From Ovis canadensis (taxonomy: Eukaryota > Chordata > Mammalia > Artiodactyla > Bovidae): a DNA stretch of 64,000 nt. The stretch covers positions 228,370,001 through 228,434,000 of the forward strand of contig NC_091247.1 in assembly GCF_042477335.2 (NCBI RefSeq), read 5' to 3'. Positions 57,820 to 64,000 of this stretch are shown piece by piece. The translations under genes and the position numbers were made by a program. Within the stretch, counting starts at the first letter, position 1. The number at the start of each line of letters is the position of its first letter. The notes under the pieces are model-generated. The model saw only the letters and a list, made by a program, of their open reading frames with translations. It was not told the DNA's origin and searched no databases.

Positions 57820-58270
57820 GACCCAGGAAACCACTGCTAGGAACAAACCCCAGAGAACCGAACACAGGGACTCAAACAAACACTTGTTCCCAAAAGGTCT
57901 CAGTAGCACTATTCACAACAGCTAAAAGGCAGAACAACCCCAAAGTCCATCAGCAAATGAATGGATACACAGAATGTGGTATATCCATTCAACGGACTAT
58001 TATTCAGCCGCTAAAAATGAACGAAGAACTGTTACAGGCGACCACGTGGGTGAGCCTCCAAGACACCACGCCACATGAGAGAAGCCCGGCACAGAGGCCT
58101 TCTGTGCCACGCAACACACATCACGCGCTGTGTGACCCAATTTACATGATGTGTCCAGGATAGAGACACGGAAAGCAGAGGAGTGATTTCAGGGGCTGGC
58201 GTGCCGGTGGGGTTGGATGGACGCCCACCATTCACCTTCCCCGTTTTTTCCATCTGTCAAATGAGGATAA
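57820..58270 (+). repeat. L1 LINE 3'-end fragment
   Basis: gtagcactattcacaacagc, gtccatcagcaaatgaatgg, gtggtatatccattcaacgg and ctattattcagccgctaaaa are the typical L1 3' region in sense orientation. Confidence 0.88.
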
Positions 58271-60379
58271 ACTGTATCCCAAAGCCTTCCTAGAGAGACT
58301 CACAAGCAATTACAGGCAGAAAGAGCAGGGAACGTTCTCCATCGGGCTTGGGAAGCGTGCGTGTTGACACAGTCAGCCTGACTTGGGGGTTTGGGAGGAA
58401 CGAAGGCCCCAGCGAGGGTGTCTGATCTGGGCTCAGCTCATCCGTCTTGGTCGAGGGAAGACAAAGCGTGGCTGGGTGGCTGGCGGAGGGGGGAGGAATC
58501 AGGGCAATCGAGAGGTGGCGACGGCGCCCAGCTCGGGCGCACACGGCCGCCCACGCGCTGGCAGGAGGGGCTGTGACGCGAGCGGTCCACCCGAGCGTCC
58601 AGGGCGAGACTGGGGCTGGGGAGGAGAGGGCAGGGGAGGCTCTGTGGGCGTGGAGGGGAGGAGCAAAGAACAGACAGCAAGGCGAAAGGAGCTGCCCCTT
58701 CACATCTTTAAGAAGAGTTTTTCAAGTTTGTGCAAGAGAAAAAGACGTCCAGGAATAAAGGGGCCATTGGCAGTACGAGTCACCTTACTTCTCAAGTGAG
58801 AGGGGCTCCGGGCACAGGACAGGTAAAGGCCCGAGTCCCTGACTGTCCCTCCTGGGGCCTGGCCCCAGGGGGCAGCTATTCCGGCCGGGGATCCCTGCCC
58901 CTTCTCACCCCTAGCCCTGCCCCACAGCGGCCTGGCGTGGACACCCAGGGGCCAAGGGGAGCCAGCATACGATCTGAGAGCTGGAGGCCCAGGCCGGCAG
59001 GGCCTGCAGGAGGGGCGGGCTTGTGCACAGGGTGCCCTGAGCAGAGCCCACCACAGGCAGGCGGGATCGGGGCCAGCAAGGACAGGCCCACCGTGCCCAC
59101 CCCTGAGAAGAGTTCCGAAGGACGCCGTGCGCGCCGGGGGGACCAAGACAACCAGCTTCGCAAATCTGTGCGCATCCGGGTTCCTGGCTCCCAGCGAACC
59201 CGCCCCAAGTCATCACTTGGGGTCTGCCCCTTTTTATTTCCCTTCAGCTATTTCTTCTCCCTGGGCAGCAACCCCCCTCCCTGGGCTTTTCCATTCAGGG
59301 GTCCCGGAGCTGCCCGTGGGGATTGTTTGTGACACAATAGGGCTTGGTCCCTATGAAGCGCTCATATTTCTACAGCCTTTTAACCTGCTGCAGACAATTC
59401 CTCACCGGGGAGGTGGATGGGGGTTCAATTTCAAATGCTGGTTGCAAGGGAAGAGGCGTGGGGTGGGGACTCGAAACCAGATACCAGGAGGGGCAAGTCT
59501 TGGGAACGAAATAGATTCACGCTCTGTGTCAGAAATGATTAACTGACGTTCATATCAAAGAATTCACAGACGGCTGGGCCTAAGGAATGTCACAAAGGGT
59601 GAAAATGCAGCCTGGAACGTATACGTGTGAGGCTCAGACCCGACGACTGGGCCAGCTGAACAAAGCCGGACGATGGCACACCGAGAAATATGGGCGAGCC
59701 CCCAACCCTGGTCCAGGCACAAAGGTGAGGAGGCCCCCCTCCAAAACAGGCATGGTGTTTTTCTCTGATGCTAACTGGTGGACGAGAGGAGAAAACATCC
59801 AGGCACACGCACTTCCAGGATCCAAACCAAACACCCAGGGAGCCTCCCAGCAGGACTTTGCTGGAACTCCAACAGCAGATCAAGGTGCTGCGTCCCTGGG
59901 GGCCCAGGTTGGGTCTGGGGGCGCCCCACGTGCAGACAGTCGCTGGATGCTCTGGTAGCGACTCTGACACTCAGCTTCCCCACCTGTAACACACAAGTGG
60001 GAATGCCCTCCTGCCCCCTAGGCAGGCTGCAGCCTCTCCCAGGCCCCGAGCACGGACCAGGCCTCCACACGGGGGCTCTGGGCTCCGCGATGGGGAGCTA
60101 GGTCCACGTTTCTGATGGGAAGCAATTCGGCCCAACGCCACCCAGGCAGGAGCAGAGAAGGAAGGGGGAACGCGAGTTCGTGGATGCAGACTGTTAAATA
60201 CGGAGTAGACGTACAACATCCACGTTCACCACGGAAGGATGCTCAATGTTCCGGGGTAAAGGCACAGTGGAAAAGAATGTCTATCAACCCCTTCTCTGGG
60301 CAGCAGAAATTAAACCCAACACTGTAAATCAACTATACTTCAATAGAATGTAGGAAAATAAGTCATTCCGCCTTCTTCA

Positions 60380-60510
60380 GTGGAGAAGGAAATGGCAGCC
60401 CACTCCAGTATTCTTGCCTGGGAAATCCCATAAGCAGAGGAGTCTGGTGGCCTACAGTCCATGTGGTCGCAAGAGTCGGACACAACTTAGTGACTAAACA
60501 ACAACAATCT
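60380..60510 (+). mobile_element. BovA/Bov-tA SINE, 3' part
   Basis: ggagaaggaaatggcagccc, attcttgcctgggaaatccc and gtcggacacaacttagtgac, ending in aacaacaacaa. The tRNA-like head is missing. Confidence 0.88.
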
Positions 60511-60554
60511 TCTTCAGTGAAATCACCAGGAGGAGCTCAGAGCTCCGCCAGATT

Positions 60555-60685
60555 AAGCCGTAAACGACAGAGGATGAGGTGGTTGGATGGCATCACCCAC
60601 TCAATGGGCACGGGTTTGGGTGGACTCAGAGGCCTGGTGTGCTGCGGTTCATGGGGTTGCAGAGTCGGACGCGACTGAACTGAAG
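60555..60685 (+). mobile_element. BovB LINE 3'-end remnant
   Basis: cgacagaggatgaggtggtt, ggatggcatcacccactcaa and gagtcggacgcgactgaact. An internal ~15-20 bp of the usual tail (around the gagttggtgatggac block) is missing. Confidence 0.82.
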
Positions 60686-61409
60686 CAGTAAACATATTTA
60701 CTTCTTGAATTTAACATTAAGGCCTAAGCCCAGGCCTTCTTGACCCTCTTCCTCCGAGACACGGGACACCTGCAGCCTAGGATGGGCACAGCACCCCCCC
60801 GGGAGTGGGCAGCACACTGCTGCATGGGAGCCTGACGGGGCCACCAGGCAGGGCGCACAGCTGGCCGAAAGCAGCACCTACTCCTGTCTGCTTTGCCTGC
60901 TGGGGACCTGGGGCAGGGGACGCACTGCCCAGCTGGGCAGCATCTCCTGGAGAGAGGCTAAGTCCAGTGCCATTCGGAAGAGAGGCCCCGGGCCCCCTGC
61001 CGAGTCCCTGGTACTGGGCAGGCTGCCACACCAGCACAGTCAGGGCCCAAGGCTGCCAGGGGCCAGGGGACAGCAATGTCCACAGCCTCCAATGAGCATC
61101 ACCTCCAAAAGGCCAAGAGGTCACATCCTTACCCCACGTAGCAAAGTCCCCTGACTCCCACTGTCCACCCCAGACCCTTGAGCCAGGTTCAGCCATAAAA
61201 CCGAGGTGAAAACAGGGCCCCCGGGTGGGATTAAATGCACAGGGACGTGTGTGAAGGGAACATTCCAGGGAGTTTGCTGCTGCCGTGCTGTTGCTAAGAA
61301 AGGCGGGAAGAAAGCCAAAAACACACAAGCGGCTGCTCTCCCTGTATTTTCGCTACACTATTTTCCTGCATTAACAATATATAGCTTCTTTTTTTAACAC
61401 CTTTAAAGA

Positions 61410-61530
61410 AAAAGCAAGAGTTGCCTAGCAGTCCAGTGGTTAGGACTTGGGAGTTTCACTCCCATGGCCCCAGGTTCAGTCTCTTGTTGGGAAACTAAGA
61501 TCCTGCAAGCGGCAACCACACGGCAAAAAC
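61410..61530 (+). mobile_element. CHR-type tRNA-derived SINE (forward)
   Basis: cagtccagtggttaggactt, ggttcagtctcttgttggga and ctaagatcctgcaagcggca fit the cetartiodactyl CHR SINE in sense orientation. Confidence 0.75.
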
Positions 61531-64000
61531 CCACACACCAAACTAGGAGCAGTCAGCAGCCTGGACCTCAGTGCACCTTCATGGCAGCCCCCGGTCCTTC
61601 TCTAGGGCGCAGAGCATCGCTCGGCTCTGAGTCCCTCACGTGCCCAGCTGTCCAGCAGAGTACTGGGCTGTGAGAACGGACCCTTTTTATTTGGGGAGCA
61701 TTAAAAAGAGAAGATTTTTCACAAGGGTCAGAACCAACTGGTCACCTTAACACGAACCACAGCAGAGCTGTCCGTTTCTCAGGCAATGCGGTGACCCGAC
61801 TCCTGAGGACTGTGGCCACAGGTCAAAGGAGGTGCTTTTGTGATGGTTGCTCAGACGTGGGAAAACCCAGGGCTGGGAGGCAGAGGTCCACTGAGCGTGG
61901 CCTGTGTGCTCGGCACTGTGTATGAAGAAGCATCTCCTACTGGCCCCAGCGATCTCCGTGGGGACGCCTTTTTTTCTGGAAAAGATCCTCCCCAGGTGTA
62001 GCCTCTCACCAGACAAGCTCGGGGGCCGGTGAGCGGGGGCCAGGAGCATTGGGGCTGCTGTTGCTGAAGGGCCGGGTCCCTTATCCGTATCTGCCTGGCC
62101 GGGCAGGCTCTCTGAGTTTTCTGGGAACCCGGGAGTTCACGTAGCTTTGCTCCAAGGGGGATCTCTTCTCCAGTGACAGATGGAGGGCTCAAGGTCAGGG
62201 TTCTTTCCATTTACACAGCGCCTTCTTGGAAAGTTGGGGGAACGTGTTCCTTCTTTTAGGGGCTCTGTGGACCAGAAGCTGCTCAACACGAAGGGGAGGC
62301 CCCTGCAGCGCCCCACGAGAAGTGCACGCCCTGCACCCCTGGGGTCTATGACTCTGACGCCCGCTGCTCCCAGCTGGACCAGAGCCAGGGAGGGGGCCCT
62401 TCGAACAGTCCAGGAGAGAAAAGAAGGCGGCATCAGCAATGACACGTCTCTGGACTGCCAAGGTTTGCAGGCTACGGGTCATTTCGGAAAACCTTCTCGG
62501 ACAAAGAGAGAAAGGCTTTCAAGAAGCATCCACACTCACACTCATGCGCACACACACACACACTCTTGCAAAGCCCCCTTCTGCTCCTGCTGGGACCCCA
62601 ATAGGATCCTCTCTGTCCCCAGAGTGTGTACGGCCACAAAGAGAGCCCAGGACCCTCAGCTTCTCCCTACAGACCCCCAGCATCTCCCAGTTGCCTCCAC
62701 CCTCCTCCGGATCGGCCTCCCCGCCCCCACGTCGGGTGTGCAGGCCTCTGTGGTGCCATGCAGGGGTGGGGACAGGGCTAGGTCAGTGGGGAGAAGGCAG
62801 GGGTGAGGCCTGAAAGGGCTGGGATGGTGGGAGAGGTGGAAGGCAGAGCAGGAGGGTGCCGGCAGGTGGGCTCTGTCCAGCCCCAACCCTGTGCCTCTGG
62901 GTCCTCCTCTAAGGCTGGGCGAGAGGCCCTCGGCAGTGACAGGCTGGTCCTATAGAGGGCAGGGGGCAGGGGTGAAGAAAGGGGGGCAGCCTGGGAGGGC
63001 AGGGGGCTAGGGGCAGGCAGTGTTTCATTGCAGAGCGTTGGGGGGCGGTGACGGGGGGCTGAGCTGGGCGTGCTGGGTGGGACAGGGCGGCCTGTGGAGG
63101 CCCGAGGCCACCAGACAGGGAGCCGCCTGGAGCTCCAGGCTGTGGGCAACTTTCCATGACAGGCAGGGGTCGGGGGCCCGGGTGGGGCTGAGTGATTTTG
63201 TTTCCACGGCAGGTGACTCTGCCCTCTGACGGGGCGTGTTTGGAAAGGAAGCAGGCGGGCACCCTGCCCGCTTAGGCACTAGGCTCCCACTGCAGTCACG
63301 GGAACATCGATGTCAGACACAGATCGGCTACCCACGGGTCCAGACACAGCAGGGACCACTCCTGTCCCCAGAAACTGGCCGAGGGACACAGGAAACCCAG
63401 CCGGAGAGAAACAAAACGATTCACAGTCCAGAGCGCGGACCTGGACTGGAGCGGGTGGGCGAGCCCGCCCGGAGGAAATGAGTGTGCAACACATCCCACC
63501 GACTCGCCTGCAAGGCTCCCAGCCTACCGCCTCCGGGAGCGGGAGCAGCGAGGCCAAGAAGACCCCGTGCAGACCAGGGGACAGTAACCTCCCACCTGGC
63601 CCTCTCCTGCATCGCAAAGGGTTGCTGGACTTGGCAAACGCCTACCTACACTTGAAAAGAGTTTAGCTTCCTTATCTCGTACCTGCTTTGAATCAAATGA
63701 TTTTCTAAATGGAAAACTTTTTAGAAAAGAAAACAAAAATGGCTCATGAGCCCATCGCCCAGATGACTCCTGCTGTATTCTTTAATAAAATAAAACTTGA
63801 AACAGGTAAAATATCACAGGAAGTTAAAAAGTGAACACGAAGGCCCCTCCTTTCTCATTAACTGTATTCCCAAAGGCATCCACATGCGGTGGACTCTCTG
63901 CAGAAAGAGCTGCAACAATGCCTCCCGTCACTGAATCACAGGAATAATAAGCAGCTGATGTTTCAAGATACCACGCGTGGGATGGCTTAGGACCCAGCAC

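Larger units (their letters stand above)
54709..64000. other. CELSR1: CELSR1 intron (9.3 kb seen, continues beyond window)
   Basis: No CELSR1-like exon was found on the minus strand. Identified content: old mammalian repeat (54840-55220), Bov-tA (57600-57806), L1 3' end (57820-58270), L1 tail (~60290-60360), Bov-tA and BovB tails (60380-60685), CHR-type SINE (61410-61530), and a short (CA)n at 62550-62567. The remaining stretches (55.3-57.5, 58.3-60.2, 61.5-64.0 kb) are unassigned. Confidence 0.75.

Noticed and set aside
62550..62567. Short (CA)n run
   Set aside because: Too short to be notable beyond a simple dinucleotide repeat.
54709..64000. Search for the next upstream CELSR1 laminin-G exon (expected to end in YYNK)
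   Set aside because: No minus-strand stretch with that sequence and splice sites was found, so it probably lies beyond the window.

Overview
This window is mammalian nuclear DNA from a ruminant (cattle/sheep/goat group). Two things show this. Spliced genes with GT-AG introns match vertebrate families, and the introns carry ruminant-specific retroposons: Bov-tA and Bov-A2 SINEs, BovB (RTE) LINE 3' ends, and a CHR-type cetartiodactyl SINE. The species cannot be fixed from the sequence alone. The order TRMU then CELSR1, facing each other tail to tail, is the order known from human 22q13.31.

Layout. Bases 1-2359 (+) hold the last four coding exon pieces of TRMU, the mitochondrial tRNA 2-thiouridylase; the 5' part lies outside the window. 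Bases 2360 to about 7950 are intergenic: unique GC-rich DNA, a minisatellite of seven ~50-bp units (3745-4112), an AT-rich LINE-like block (~5540-6000), a Bov-tA SINE, and a 1.27-kb AT/GT/AC satellite (6264-7530). From about 7.95 kb to the right edge, the minus strand carries the 3' half of CELSR1, the seven-pass atypical cadherin of planar cell polarity. I placed 30 coding exons (54708 down to 9891). Their phases all join, and they sum to 4452 nt, which is 1483 codons plus a stop. They run from the first laminin-G domain through EGF, laminin-G2, EGF, laminin-EGF, HormR, GAIN/GPS, seven membrane helices and the acidic/serine-rich tail ending in GSEKP. The cadherin repeats and first exons lie beyond 64000; 54709-64000 is one intron as far as I can see.

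The introns hold at least ten SINEs, six BovB pieces, L1 fragments, an older mammalian repeat split by a Bov-A2, and several minisatellites (32-, 39- and 41-bp units, and a TGGA-type tract).

I found no new biological system. The best leads are: a ~70-bp duplicate of the end of one CELSR1 exon, with its splice donor, inside the neighbouring intron; an in-frame alternative donor that would add 37 residues to the cytoplasmic tail; the satellite between the converging genes that has absorbed and re-amplified the end of a SINE; two G-rich minisatellites (one abutting a splice donor, one with a trimer higher-order structure); and a short degenerate coding-like segment followed by an A-rich tract near the CELSR1 3' end.
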